A DNA stretch of 38,684 nucleotides from an uncultured Bacilli bacterium (GCA_944359075.1 CALVSR010000006.1:1-38684), one strand, 5' to 3'. Shown: positions 1 through 8,871, counted from the stretch's first letter. Notes: generated by a model from the sequence alone, not told the origin. Numbers and translations: made by a program.

Positions 1-256
1 TTAATGTAATTTCTAAAATCAAAGATTCCAATTCACTAGAAGTTACAATATATTCAAAATCTACAATATCATTGACTAACATTGCAGTTTTACCTGTTAC
101 CGTTCCTGTAAAATAACTTTTTACACGATTGAATAAGTTTTTAGCCTTACCAACATAAATAATGACACCATCTTTATTCTTCATTTGATAAGATCCTGGT
201 AATTTAGGAACTAATTTTAACTTTTCTTTAATATGTTTTTTGACTTCTTCTGTCAT
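1..256 (-). CDS. uvrC: UvrC excinuclease subunit, N-terminal 85 codons (partial)
   Basis: Nucleotide excision repair endonuclease subunit that cuts the damaged strand together with UvrA and UvrB. The 85 visible residues begin [14 protein letters not shown] and contain the GIY-YIG nuclease core: the PGSY stretch, then [11 protein letters not shown], followed by the basic R-V-KSYF segment and the SELESLILE helix that is typical of UvrC. The start ATG is at 254-256, preceded by a GAGGG ribosome binding site five bases upstream. The gene continues past the left edge, so the UVR motif, RNase H-like nuclease and HhH domains are not visible. It is divergent from the deacetylase gene to its right. 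Confidence 0.9.
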   Translation of the reverse strand, partial: MTEEVKKHIKEKLKLVPKLPGSYQMKNKDGVIIYVGKAKNLFNRVKSYFTGTVTGKTAMLVNDIVDFEYIVTSSELESLILEITL

Positions 257-363
257 AATATCCCTCGTTTCTATCTTATTTTAACATGTTTTGAAATACT
301 AGAAAACTACCTTTTTATCTTTTAAAGAGAGCATGATGAAGCATGATAGACATAAACTAGTAT

Positions 364-387
364 TAGGTGATATTCTTGAAAAAAAAA
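364..387 (+). promoter_or_regulatory. Strong ribosome binding site plus TTG and A9 homopolymer ahead of the deacetylase
   Basis: AGGTGAT at 364-370 lies five bases before TTG at 376-378, followed immediately by nine A residues (379-387). This motif precedes many other genes in the window, so it is probably a real initiation site. Translation from the TTG as written runs out of frame and stops after 20 codons. Loss of one A would place it in frame with the deacetylase. Confidence 0.6.
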
Positions 388-400
388 GAAAACAAAAGCT

Positions 401-1639
401 ATGCTAATAGGAATTCTAGGAGTAATAATCCCTATTAGTATGATAATCATATATCAGTTTTATCACAAAGAAATAATCATTTATCAACCCCAAACAATTG
501 TGGAAGATCAAAAAGCTTATTTGATTAGCGTTACCTATCCTAAAACAAATCTATCCAAAGTAGATCGTAAAATTATGGATTATATTGATCTACAAACTAA
601 GAATTTTAAATCCACTGTTACTGACTTTCCTTATCTTATAGATCGCAGTGAATTAAATATTGATTTTGAATATTCTGCTTTTAATCAGCGATATATTAAC
701 ATTATTTTAAAAACCGATTACTATGATGGTGAAGAGAAACAAAACTACTATGACCTTTATTCTATTTTGTACGATTTAAAACAAAAACAGTTTTTGAATA
801 TTTTAGATTTCTTTTCTGATCAAGAAAAATTATTCCAAAAGATTCAAGATAGTTTTCAAAAAGAGAATAATATCACCATTTCTAACATAGATTCTCTTTC
901 TATGCTGATTTCTAATAATCAGTTGATAGTATATTATCAATCTGATCAAATATATTCTATTTCCATTCCTTTAACCAAGTTAGATCTAAACTTAGAAATT
1001 ACAACTGAAAAAAAAGAAGTGGATATAACCGAATTACAAAGAGTAGTTAGTACAATCGATCCAGAAAAACCAGTAGTAGCCATTACGTTTGATGATGGAC
1101 CCAGTCAATATACAAAAGAAATTATAAAAACATTAAAAGAAAATGACTGTAATGCCACTTTCTTTGTCCTAGGCAATAAAGTAGAAGCCTATCAAGATGT
1201 GATTCGTGAAAGTATTAAAAATGGAAATGAGATTGGAAATCATTCCTATAATCATAAATGGTTAAGTAGATTATCCAAAGAAAAAATCATGGAACAAATC
1301 AATAAAACACAAGATATTCTACAACAGACAGTAAATTATACCCCAACTCATTTAAGACCTACTTATGGCTCTGTAAATCAAAGAATTAAGAATACTACCA
1401 AACTAAGTATCACCCTATGGACAATTGATACCAAAGATTGGAAACTCAAAAATGTAGATCGTATTGTAGAAAGAGCGATAAAAAATATAGAAGATGGAGA
1501 CATTATTTTAATGCATGATATTTTTGAAAGAAGCAGTGAAGCACTAAAAAAACTGATTCCCTTACTAAAAGAGCAAGGATATCAGTTGGTAACCATTAGT
1601 GAGTTAGAAGAAGTAAAATTATTACGCACTAAATATTAG
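401..1639 (+). CDS. Membrane-anchored peptidoglycan polysaccharide deacetylase (PdaC/PgdA-like)
   Basis: Predicted carbohydrate esterase family 4 enzyme that removes N-acetyl groups from cell-wall glycan outside the membrane. Counting from the ATG at 401 (412 residues), a membrane anchor spans about residues 2-20, a DUF3298/RsiV-like extracytoplasmic region covers about 35-200, and the NodB domain covers about 222-405. All five CE4 motifs are present: TFDDG 229-233, H281xxxH285 for zinc, RPTYG 319-323, DTKDW 343-347 and LMHD 370-373. This order resembles B. subtilis PdaC. The ATG at 401 has no ribosome binding site. A TTG at 376 does (AGGTGAT, 364-370) but is one base out of frame because of the A9 run at 379-387; removing one A gives MKKKKTKAML, a typical signal-anchor start. 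The 3' end overlaps the convergent gene by 11 nt. Confidence 0.85.
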   Translation: MLIGILGVIIPISMIIIYQFYHKEIIIYQPQTIVEDQKAYLISVTYPKTNLSKVDRKIMDYIDLQTKNFKSTVTDFPYLIDRSELNIDFEYSAFNQRYINIILKTDYYDGEEKQNYYDLYSILYDLKQKQFLNILDFFSDQEKLFQKIQDSFQKENNITISNIDSLSMLISNNQLIVYYQSDQIYSISIPLTKLDLNLEITTEKKEVDITELQRVVSTIDPEKPVVAITFDDGPSQYTKEIIKTLKENDCNATFFVLGNKVEAYQDVIRESIKNGNEIGNHSYNHKWLSRLSKEKIMEQINKTQDILQQTVNYTPTHLRPTYGSVNQRIKNTTKLSITLWTIDTKDWKLKNVDRIVERAIKNIEDGDIILMHDIFERSSEALKKLIPLLKEQGYQLVTISELEEVKLLRTKY

Positions 1640-2624
1640 GATATTTACGTTGATATGAATAATCTGCCTTTTCACCCTGATCTAATATTTCTTTCATTTC
1701 TATTATTTTATCTACTACACCCTCTTCTTGCCCTGCAAAAGTTTGTATATCCATCTTTAAACTTTCCAATAGCTCTTTATCTGTTAACAAACCAGAAAAT
1801 GCCTGTAAATATATTTTGGAATCTAGGTCTAAACTTTCTTTATCCACAATGATTTTATAAGTATACTGCTTTATCATATTTTCTAAAGCAGAGGAAATAA
1901 TACGATCAAATTCATGTAGATATTTTTGGATTGTAATACCCGCAGTTTCTATAGTAATAGCATCTATCAAGTGAGGATGATTAGAAAGAGAAAAATGAGT
2001 AATTAACATGCGATATTCAAGTGCTTCTAATAGAAAAACACAATGATACTTTAAGCTAAGCAATTGTTTTCTTTCTTCTAAATCTTGCGTTTTATCAATC
2101 CTTTCTTCTATTACTTGAAATAACACATTACTATAATCAGATACCATATATTCATTTACTAAATTAGCATTTATTGGTTCTACTGTTGGATAGTCTTCCT
2201 CGATAACAATTCCTAATTGTTCAAAAAATTTTCTTATATATGAAAGTCGACTGTTATTATGATTTGGATATAGTGAAATAAAAGAAGAACCCAAATCATA
2301 AATAGTTCTTACTAATACTAATTTTTGTTCTGATAAACTAGTGATTTGAAGAATATGATCAGTAATAATTTGATTTTCGTTAAAATCTCTAATAATAGAG
2401 AGTAGTCTCTGCTTCTTTTCCGGACTTAAAGCAATTAATTTTTTATGCAACACATTGCAAATAAGAGCATAAATATCAGTCAACTGTATATAATTAGAAG
2501 AATCTACCCCATTTATTTCTTCCTCTTTTTGCATCTGTGACAAAATATTTAACTTTTGTTTGTTCAACTCCACTATAGATAATAAGATATCTATATCTAT
2601 ATCTTTACATTCGGTTTCTAACAT
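1629..2624 (-). CDS. Hypothetical protein, 331 aa, mostly alpha-helical
   Basis: I do not recognise a family. The protein is 331 residues, starts MLETECKDIDID, has no signal peptide or membrane segment, and is rich in Leu, Ile, Glu and Lys with long runs that look helical, for example DILLSIVELNKQKLNIL near the N terminus. It is likely cytoplasmic. The start ATG has a clear GGAGGAATAGT ribosome binding site. It is a single gene: the next gene upstream (yigZ) is divergent, and its 3' end overlaps the convergent deacetylase by 11 nt with no visible terminator hairpin in the overlap. No cysteine cluster, nucleotide-binding loop or catalytic signature was seen. Confidence 0.7.
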   Translation of the reverse strand: MLETECKDIDIDILLSIVELNKQKLNILSQMQKEEEINGVDSSNYIQLTDIYALICNVLHKKLIALSPEKKQRLLSIIRDFNENQIITDHILQITSLSEQKLVLVRTIYDLGSSFISLYPNHNNSRLSYIRKFFEQLGIVIEEDYPTVEPINANLVNEYMVSDYSNVLFQVIEERIDKTQDLEERKQLLSLKYHCVFLLEALEYRMLITHFSLSNHPHLIDAITIETAGITIQKYLHEFDRIISSALENMIKQYTYKIIVDKESLDLDSKIYLQAFSGLLTDKELLESLKMDIQTFAGQEEGVVDKIIEMKEILDQGEKADYSYQRKYPNI

Positions 2625-2668
2625 ACTATTCCTCCATCTGTTGATATATTATACTATTTTTTATAAAT

Positions 2669-2697
2669 TTTACAAACCTTATTTTCTATTATATAAT
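2669..2697 (+). promoter_or_regulatory. Sigma-A-type promoter of the YigZ gene
   Basis: TTTACA (2669-2674) and TATAAT (2692-2697) are separated by exactly 17 bases. Transcription is expected to begin near 2704, which is the first base of the GGTGG ribosome binding site (2704-2708). The ATG at 2696 lies inside the -10 box and cannot be used, so translation must start at 2714. Confidence 0.8.
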
Positions 2698-2713
2698 GAT
2701 ATTGGTGGAAAAT

Positions 2714-3286
2714 ATGCTAACAATTGAACAAAACTCTGTATATCAATACGAAATAAAAAAGTCAAAATTTATTACTTGCTTGTATAAAGTAGATAGTTTA
2801 GAAGAAATTGAGAATCTTCTACAAACAGTAAAAAGCACCTATAAAGATGCTACTCATTACTGTTATGCTTATCAATTAGAGTCCCAACAAAAGTGTTATG
2901 ATGATAAAGAACCTGCCGGGACAGCTGGAATTCCTATTCTAGAAGTATTGAGCAAAAAGAACTTAGATCATATTCTTTGCATTGTAGTAAGGTATTTCGG
3001 GGGTATCAAATTAGGAGCAAGTGGATTGATTAGAGCTTATAGCAAAGCCGTTACAGAAGCACTTAATCAAAGTCAAACAATAGAGTTAGTAGAAGGCTAT
3101 CTCCTAGAGGTTAGAAGCAACTACCAAGAGCAAAAACAATACGATTATCTCTTTCGTGATAATATCATCGACAAGAGATTTCAAGATAAAGTCATCTATC
3201 ATATAGAAATTTCTAAAGATAAACTCAAACAGTTACAGCACATAAACTATCAAATTATAGAGAAAAGATGGGTAAAAAAAACTTAG
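2714..3286 (+). CDS. yigZ: YigZ/IMPACT family protein (UPF0029)
   Basis: Member of the YigZ/IMPACT family, of uncertain biochemical role; the eukaryotic homologue IMPACT modulates GCN2 signalling and a bacterial role in translation has been suggested. The conserved N-terminal block is clear: KKSKFI, DATHYCYAY, DDKEPAGTAGIPILE and RYFGGIKLGASGLIRAYS. The remaining roughly 80 residues match the C-terminal DUF1949-type ferredoxin-like domain by position rather than by motif. The start is set at ATG 2714, giving 190 residues, because GGTGG stands five bases upstream and the earlier ATG at 2696 overlaps the -10 promoter element. The gene is monocistronic, and its stop codon lies inside the terminator stem. 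Confidence 0.9.
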   Translation: MLTIEQNSVYQYEIKKSKFITCLYKVDSLEEIENLLQTVKSTYKDATHYCYAYQLESQQKCYDDKEPAGTAGIPILEVLSKKNLDHILCIVVRYFGGIKLGASGLIRAYSKAVTEALNQSQTIELVEGYLLEVRSNYQEQKQYDYLFRDNIIDKRFQDKVIYHIEISKDKLKQLQHINYQIIEKRWVKKT

Positions 3287-3315
3287 TAGATAGAATGAAA
3301 TCTACTAAGTTTTTT
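3276..3315. terminator. Bidirectional intrinsic terminator
   Basis: Arms 3276-3291 and 3300-3315 form a 16-bp perfect stem around an 8-nt loop, with an A-run on the left and a T-run on the right. It therefore has a T tract on either strand and serves the converging yigZ and lipoprotein genes. The yigZ stop codon is inside the left arm. Confidence 0.9.
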
Positions 3316-3316
3316 A

Positions 3317-3760
3317 TTAAGCATCTTTATGAAAGCTAATCAAGGTAAAACAAGCTTCTGCTTCTTCTTTTGAGTTAGGATTACCCAACAAAACCCCAGT
3401 ATTGGAGTCATCGATTTGGATAATATAATTGTATTCACTATTATCATAAGCATAAAAAGTATAGTGAATACCATCTTTACTACCACTATCTAGTATGACT
3501 ACTTTAGAGTCTTGACGAATTGCTTCTAAATATTGATTGTATTGATCAATAGTAATAAAAGTACCTTGACTCAAAGTCTCTCCATCTTTTGAAATGGTAA
3601 ATGGTAAATCGGAAGAAATATCATATCCATCCGTAGTATCTAATTGAATTTTTATCGTATCCCCTGTTTCAACTTGATAAGTATACGATTTACTAGTAGT
3701 ACATCCTGTAATCATAAAAAGTGCTATTAAGATTATGCACATTAATTTTAATTTCTTCAT
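3317..3760 (-). CDS. Small secreted lipoprotein of unknown function
   Basis: A 147-residue predicted lipoprotein. The N terminus MKKLKLMCIILIALFMITGC is a type II signal peptide with a lipobox ending at Cys20, so the mature protein should be anchored on the outer face of the membrane. The rest has alternating hydrophobic and polar residues with several Tyr/Thr pairs, as expected for a small beta-rich domain, but I do not recognise a family. A GAGGAG ribosome binding site precedes the ATG by five bases. It lies 46 nt downstream of the membrane protein at 3807-4436 on the same strand and may be co-transcribed with it. Confidence 0.75.
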   Translation of the reverse strand: MKKLKLMCIILIALFMITGCTTSKSYTYQVETGDTIKIQLDTTDGYDISSDLPFTISKDGETLSQGTFITIDQYNQYLEAIRQDSKVVILDSGSKDGIHYTFYAYDNSEYNYIIQIDDSNTGVLLGNPNSKEEAEACFTLISFHKDA

Positions 3761-3806
3761 TTTAACTCCTCACCTAAAACTAATTATTTATTATATTCAT
3801 CTTTTC

Positions 3807-4436
3807 TTATTCATTATGACTTAAATCTTGTTGAGCATTATTTTGAAAAATACTTTCTCTAGCTGTCTTAGCCAAATTCATAACCACATCTGGATCTTTG
3901 ATAGATTCAAAATTAATAAAAGGCATATTTTGAGGATTTGGATTTTTTATGTGGTCTACTAAAGTCATTAACGTTTGAGTGGAATCCTCATTATTCTTCT
4001 CCATGGTAATTCCCATATATAAATCCCCATAATGATCTTTTACATGAGAACAATAAATATCAGTATAATAAGCTAAATATCCATAAACTAGCTTCTTTTT
4101 CTTAGAATCATATTTCATTGCTCTAAGATTAGTTAAACAATAAAAATCATCTGCTATCTGCCTCTTTTTTAAAAACAAATTATAAATCATACCATAAATT
4201 CCTAATCCTAAAAACACGGTTACAATTAGAAATACAACTATAAAAGCAATTTCCATTTCTCCAATGCCACTTTCTGTTTGATCTGCCAAACACCATATCA
4301 ACATTGCTTGAATTCCTAATGAAAAAACAATTAAAGCCAAAAAAAAGCCTACTTTCTTACTCCCCTTACCTGGGCTTGGTTTTCCTTGATACAAAATTTT
4401 TTCATTTGGCTGTAAATGGCATTGAAAATCATACAT
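3807..4436 (-). CDS. Hypothetical membrane protein, two TM segments
   Basis: A 209-residue protein with a short polar N terminus (MYDFQCHLQPNEKILYQGKP), two hydrophobic segments at about residues 30-50 and 65-90, and a polar cytoplasmic or extracellular C-terminal half. The NEKILYQGKP start resembles membrane proteins with bacterial PH-like domains, where a similar phrase opens the chain, but this is only a suggestion. ATG 4436 was chosen because AGGAGGTG stands before it with normal spacing; a GTG three codons earlier lies inside that ribosome binding site. The lipoprotein gene follows on the same strand. Confidence 0.7.
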   Translation of the reverse strand: MYDFQCHLQPNEKILYQGKPSPGKGSKKVGFFLALIVFSLGIQAMLIWCLADQTESGIGEMEIAFIVVFLIVTVFLGLGIYGMIYNLFLKKRQIADDFYCLTNLRAMKYDSKKKKLVYGYLAYYTDIYCSHVKDHYGDLYMGITMEKNNEDSTQTLMTLVDHIKNPNPQNMPFINFESIKDPDVVMNLAKTARESIFQNNAQQDLSHNE

Positions 4437-4594
4437 TTTATACACCTCCTATCATAAAAATAATAACATAAAAATGAAAAAACAACTATACAAAATCAAA
4501 ATAAAATTAGTGCTGCACAATATGTTAGAATTTAATATACAACACTATTAAAATTTCATTGGATGTTCAATGGATTAGAGTTTGAAATAATACT

Positions 4595-5971
4595 CTAAAA
4601 TTTTATGTGTTGATGAAGATACTCCACTATTTGGGAAATAGGAAGCGTAATCTGCTTCATCGTATCACGATTGCGAATAGTAACCGTATCATGATTTAAA
4701 GTCTCTTCATCTACGGTAATACAAAATGGTGTTCCAATCACATCTTGTCTACGATATCTTTTACCGATATTGGCTGTTTCATCATAAGTAGTAGAAAATT
4801 CTTTACACAACATTTGATAAATTTCATTGGCTTTTTCACTATGATATTTTTTCATAAGAGGTAATACTGCAACTTTATAAGGGGCTAAATAAGGATGAAA
4901 ATGCATGACTTCACGAGTAGTTCCATCTTCCAAAGTCTCTTCCTCATAAGCATTATCTAAAATAGCCAATACTAGTCGATCACAACCAACAGTTGACTCT
5001 ATAATATAGGGAATGAATTTTTCATTTGTTTCTGGGTCTAAGTATTCTTGAGAAACGGTTGAATATTCTTGATGACGACTCAAGTCATAGTCAGTACGAT
5101 TATGGGTTCCATTGATTTCTCCCCAACCAAAATTAAAATGGTATTCGATATCGCAAGCTTCTTTGGCATAATGCGCTAATTTTTCATGGTCATGGAAACG
5201 GAGTTTTTCTTCTGAAATTCCCAAATCCATAAAATAATTTTTAGCATATTCTTTAAAATAACGATATAGCTCGCTATCAGTTCCTTCCTTACAAAAAGTT
5301 TGGTATTCCATTTGCTCAAATTCAATTGTTCTAAATGTAAAATTTCCTGGAGTAATTTCATTTCGAAAAGCTTTTCCAATTTGACCAATACTAAATGGCA
5401 GTTTTGCTCGCATAGAACGTTGAACATTTAAAAAATTAACATATTCTCCTTGAGCATTTTCAGGGCGAAGATAAATTTTACTTTTACTATCCTCCGTTAC
5501 TCCACGATGAGTTTCAAACATCAAATTAAACTGGCGAATATCTGTATAATCGCTACTACCACATTTTGGACAAGGAACCTTGTGCTTTTTAATATATTCT
5601 ACCATTTCTTCTTGTGTCATACCATCTGCATGCGCATTTGGATCAAAATCATCAATCAAATTATCTGCACGGTGCCTCATTTTACAATGCTTACAATCAA
5701 TCAGTGGATCAGAAAAACTTGCTACATGACCACTTGCTTCCCAAACTCTAGGGTGCATTAATATCGCTGCATCTACCTCATATGCATTCGGTCTTTCTTG
5801 TATAAATCTTTTTCGCCAGGAATCTTTTATATTATTTTTTAATTTTGCGCCCAAAGGACCATAATCCCAAGTATTCGCAAGCCCACCATATATTTCACTT
5901 CCTTGAAATATAAATCCATATTGTTTACATAAATTTACTAATTTTTCCATTGTTAATTTTTGGTTTTCCAT
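4595..5971 (-). CDS. glyQS: Glycyl-tRNA synthetase, dimeric (alpha2) type
   Basis: Class II synthetase that charges tRNA-Gly. The 458-residue length and start are typical of the single-chain alpha2 enzyme rather than the split GlyQ/GlyS type. Visible signatures include EIYGGLANTWDYGPLG near residues 22-37, the HPRVWEASGHV block, paired zinc-ligand motifs CKHC and CPKC, motif 2 FRNEITP, and motif 3 GCDRLVLAIL, followed by the C-terminal anticodon-binding domain with AVLPLMKKYH. The gene has its own promoter and a T-box leader (6011-6113). The ribosome binding site is AAAGGAAAG before ATG 5971. A weak hairpin at 4575-4598 follows the stop but lacks a T tract, so termination there is uncertain. 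Confidence 0.95.
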   Translation of the reverse strand: MENQKLTMEKLVNLCKQYGFIFQGSEIYGGLANTWDYGPLGAKLKNNIKDSWRKRFIQERPNAYEVDAAILMHPRVWEASGHVASFSDPLIDCKHCKMRHRADNLIDDFDPNAHADGMTQEEMVEYIKKHKVPCPKCGSSDYTDIRQFNLMFETHRGVTEDSKSKIYLRPENAQGEYVNFLNVQRSMRAKLPFSIGQIGKAFRNEITPGNFTFRTIEFEQMEYQTFCKEGTDSELYRYFKEYAKNYFMDLGISEEKLRFHDHEKLAHYAKEACDIEYHFNFGWGEINGTHNRTDYDLSRHQEYSTVSQEYLDPETNEKFIPYIIESTVGCDRLVLAILDNAYEEETLEDGTTREVMHFHPYLAPYKVAVLPLMKKYHSEKANEIYQMLCKEFSTTYDETANIGKRYRRQDVIGTPFCITVDEETLNHDTVTIRNRDTMKQITLPISQIVEYLHQHIKF

Positions 5972-6010
5972 TTTATCTTTCCTTTCTAAAATAAAAAAAG
6001 ATTCCTAAAA

Positions 6011-6113
6011 TATAGGGACGAAAAAAGTTTTCCGCGGTTCCACCCTACTTATTCTAGAAGAATCTCTTTTGTCTATATTGCTCCGGTTTTTCCAGGACCA
6101 TCATCACATTGAT
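6011..6113 (-). promoter_or_regulatory. T-box leader of glyQS, unusually short
   Basis: The diagnostic T-box sequence GGGTGGAACCGCGG (minus strand, 6033-6046) is followed by a terminator helix made of the outer AGGG/CCCT and inner CGGAAAA/UUUUUCG pairs and a U-rich tail near 6003-6012. Uncharged tRNA pairing with the T-box bulge normally favours antitermination. From the predicted transcription start to the T-box there are only about 65-70 nt, which hold two small hairpins (CTGG/CCGG and ATTCT/AGAAT). I cannot recognise a full Stem I with specifier loop. Candidate glycine triplets GGT and GGA occur but are not placed in a convincing loop. Confidence 0.85.
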
Positions 6114-6119
6114 ACTTTC

Positions 6120-6148
6120 ATTTTAATATGTTTTTTATCTTCCGTCAA
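6120..6148 (-). promoter_or_regulatory. Promoter of glyQS T-box transcript
   Basis: On the minus strand TTGACG (6148-6143) and TAAAAT (6125-6120) are separated by 17 bases. Transcription should begin near 6113, so glyQS is an independent unit although it follows the YfhO-like gene on the same strand. Confidence 0.8.
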
Positions 6149-6163
6149 TTGTTAATTTTAGTT

Positions 6164-8857
6164 TCATATCTGAATGGGTACAAAGTAGGACACAATAAAA
6201 CAAATTATAAGTCCAACATATATAATAGTAATAATCGCTAGATATATAATCAAATAAAGGTAATAAGCAAAAGTGTTTAGAATTCTAATATCTAATATTT
6301 TTTGATATAGATTGGTAGAAATCAATATCACAGTAAATACGAAAGCAATAATACTAATTATAACGCATGGAAGCAAATTTTTTGGTATAAAAGAAATACG
6401 AATATTATTATTGCCACTATTTAACTTTATGCCGATAAAATTATCATATAACTTTATTATTTCAACATCTTCGCCATTATTAGTTGCGGTATATCCCTCA
6501 TTATAACTGATTGGTAAAAATAATATTTTTTCACTCTCTGTATCTACATTTATATAAATTTTATTTTTTTGATACTGAATATCAGTATCTATTTTTTCTG
6601 TTTGTATAAACTTTTCATATTTAGAATTATCCATAACGCCAATTGTTAAGCTACTTAGTGATACATCTTTTCTTAATTCTATCTTAATATTTACTTTTTC
6701 ATTTTCATAGGTACCTAAATTTAATACACCATTATCATTTTCACTAAATGCCCTTTGACGATATAACTTATCATTGATATATATATTAAACTTTTCATAC
6801 ATAGAATAATTTTCATTATTTACTAAAGATCTCAAGGCTTCTAAATAGATTGTTTGTTTACCTACAACAGTAATTTCTGTTTCAAAATAACTATAACCAT
6901 CTGGATCTATCATTTCATATTGGGTATATTCTCCATCTGTAGAAATCTGGATATTATGCAAATCGAAATTTTTAATGATGTCAAAAAGCCTTTCATTCGT
7001 TCCTGTAATATTCTGATATAAGCTATTAGAAATTAAGAAAGAATTATCTTTATCAAAAATTGTATCATTATTATTCAATAAATAACCATATGAAGGATCT
7101 TCTTTTAAAGCATAAAATTTGATCGTGCCATATGTATCAACTAAACTATAATATTCACTATCTATTTCGTTTCTAGTCATAATATATTTATTAGCTAAAA
7201 TACTATCTAGAAAAAGATTGCCACCTTTAGAAAAAGTTTTCACCCACATAGAAGAATAACCTAATTTTTTTAAACTTTCTAAATTATTTCGATCAGTAAG
7301 CGAAGTAAAGTGATCCAAAGTATGATATTTCATTACCATACCACTATTCATAATCATATTGGTTAACTCATTCTTAACCCGATAATAATCACCATCTGAA
7401 TAATCCTTGCTTATTTGACCCAATTCTTGGTACTGTTGCATAAGCGATTCCTGTTGTTGATCTAAGCCCAAATAAACTAAGCTATTTGCTGTAATATGCG
7501 TAAGGGTAATCATAAAAATAAATAGGAAAGAAAAACGATTCCATTGCTTGATGAATAAAAGTACAGCAATGCATCCACCAATAGCAATGACAGTAGATAG
7601 GAATAATATGAATAATAAACTATGATTAATAGAAATCGTAAGAGTTTCGATAGCTTGCTGAAAACTATTATAATTTTTATACATAATAAAGGATATCAAA
7701 ACTACTGTAATTCCTGTTGCAATAGTCGCTAATATTTTATTTTTACTTGAGATAGATAGTTTTTGGTTGCCAAAATCCGAAAATCCTTGACAAGCACCTA
7801 AAATCAACAAAAACATAGCAATAAAACCAAATCGATACGGAAAAAAAGCATAAGATCCAAAATGCCAAACCTTATTAATAGGTTCAATAAAAACAGGAAT
7901 CATAACAATCAAAATAGTTGGAATATAAAATAATAAAAACTTTTTATTTGGTTTCCACTTTTTCAATAACAAAAGCAGTCCAACATACATAATTCCACCA
8001 AACATAAACATGCTAACCTTATCCGTAATCGGTCCCATTTTAGAATTAAAGAGTGTTTCTAAATCCAAATCAAGCCGAGAAGAAATAGATATCTGTAGAT
8101 AAGACGGAATCAGTACAAAAGAAGATAGTAATAAACTAAGAACAGTAGTTATCCCTAAAGCTAAGATTGCTTTTTTTCTTAACACTTTTTCTTCTTTATA
8201 TACAAGTAAATAAATAAAGGATGCTAGAAAAATAAAAATAATCACCATGATAGCCACATAGAAACTAAATATCAAAGCAAGAGATAATGTTACAATATAT
8301 AAGGTTGGCTTTTCTAAATCCAATACTTTTTTTAATCCAACCACAATCAGTGGAAATAAATACATTACATCGATCCAAGAAGTAATTTGATACATAATGA
8401 GTCCATAGCCAGAAAAAGCATAAATAACGGCAAGCAAAACACTTAATAAATTAGGAAGTTTTTTATAAAAAGTTCTAATAAAAAATAAGCAAGTAAGACT
8501 ACAGCAAAGAATTTTAAGAGCAATAATAACAGAGACCATTAAATAAATGTCTGCTCTATCTACTAATAAAACCAAAAGACTAAATGGACTTAATATATAA
8601 TACGCTAAAATTCCCCAAAAATTAATACCACCACTTGTAGAAAAATCAATCAATAAAGAACTGTTTCCTTTAAAACTATCATATAAATGATAATAGAAAG
8701 CAGTAATTTGATCATGCATATCTCCCCAAATAAGAGAATTATTACCAAATGGATAAATTCCTTTTATGAAAAATATGATTGTTAAAATGGTAGCTACAAT
8801 CATTGTTGTTAATAAATATGGCTTTAGCCGACTCCACAAATTTCTATTCTTTTTCAT
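6164..8857 (-). CDS. YfhO-family polytopic membrane protein
   Basis: An 897-residue integral membrane protein with about a dozen hydrophobic segments in the first 460 residues, a large polar extracytoplasmic region at roughly 480-830, and closing TM segments. The N-terminal loop IWGDMHDQITAFYYHLYDS and the following SGGINFWGILAYYILSPFS are characteristic of the YfhO family. In B. subtilis YfhO is a GT-C-fold protein that works with CsbB in glycosylating lipoteichoic acid. A similar transfer of sugars from a lipid carrier outside the membrane is inferred here; no CsbB or GtcA partner lies in the window. GAGGATGTATT precedes the start. It sits 14 nt after recO and probably belongs to the same operon. 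Confidence 0.85.
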   Translation of the reverse strand: MKKNRNLWSRLKPYLLTTMIVATILTIIFFIKGIYPFGNNSLIWGDMHDQITAFYYHLYDSFKGNSSLLIDFSTSGGINFWGILAYYILSPFSLLVLLVDRADIYLMVSVIIALKILCCSLTCLFFIRTFYKKLPNLLSVLLAVIYAFSGYGLIMYQITSWIDVMYLFPLIVVGLKKVLDLEKPTLYIVTLSLALIFSFYVAIMVIIFIFLASFIYLLVYKEEKVLRKKAILALGITTVLSLLLSSFVLIPSYLQISISSRLDLDLETLFNSKMGPITDKVSMFMFGGIMYVGLLLLLKKWKPNKKFLLFYIPTILIVMIPVFIEPINKVWHFGSYAFFPYRFGFIAMFLLILGACQGFSDFGNQKLSISSKNKILATIATGITVVLISFIMYKNYNSFQQAIETLTISINHSLLFILFLSTVIAIGGCIAVLLFIKQWNRFSFLFIFMITLTHITANSLVYLGLDQQQESLMQQYQELGQISKDYSDGDYYRVKNELTNMIMNSGMVMKYHTLDHFTSLTDRNNLESLKKLGYSSMWVKTFSKGGNLFLDSILANKYIMTRNEIDSEYYSLVDTYGTIKFYALKEDPSYGYLLNNNDTIFDKDNSFLISNSLYQNITGTNERLFDIIKNFDLHNIQISTDGEYTQYEMIDPDGYSYFETEITVVGKQTIYLEALRSLVNNENYSMYEKFNIYINDKLYRQRAFSENDNGVLNLGTYENEKVNIKIELRKDVSLSSLTIGVMDNSKYEKFIQTEKIDTDIQYQKNKIYINVDTESEKILFLPISYNEGYTATNNGEDVEIIKLYDNFIGIKLNSGNNNIRISFIPKNLLPCVIISIIAFVFTVILISTNLYQKILDIRILNTFAYYLYLIIYLAIITIIYVGLIICFIVSYFVPIQI

Positions 8858-8871
8858 AATACATCCTCACT

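Noticed and set aside
331..347. Direct repeat GCATGAT (331-337, 341-347) as an operator
   Set aside because: Two short copies in AT-rich sequence without promoter boxes placed around them; chance is a sufficient explanation.
4575..4598. glyQS terminator
   Set aside because: A 7-bp stem exists but no T tract follows on the minus strand, so it was noted only in the glyQS entry.
5450..5761. 103-codon frame on the plus strand inside glyQS
   Set aside because: It is antisense to conserved synthetase sequence, with no ribosome binding site and atypical composition. The same applies to other opposite-strand or alternate-frame ORFs such as 1655-1852, 5176-5427, 33205-33582 and 16623-16883.
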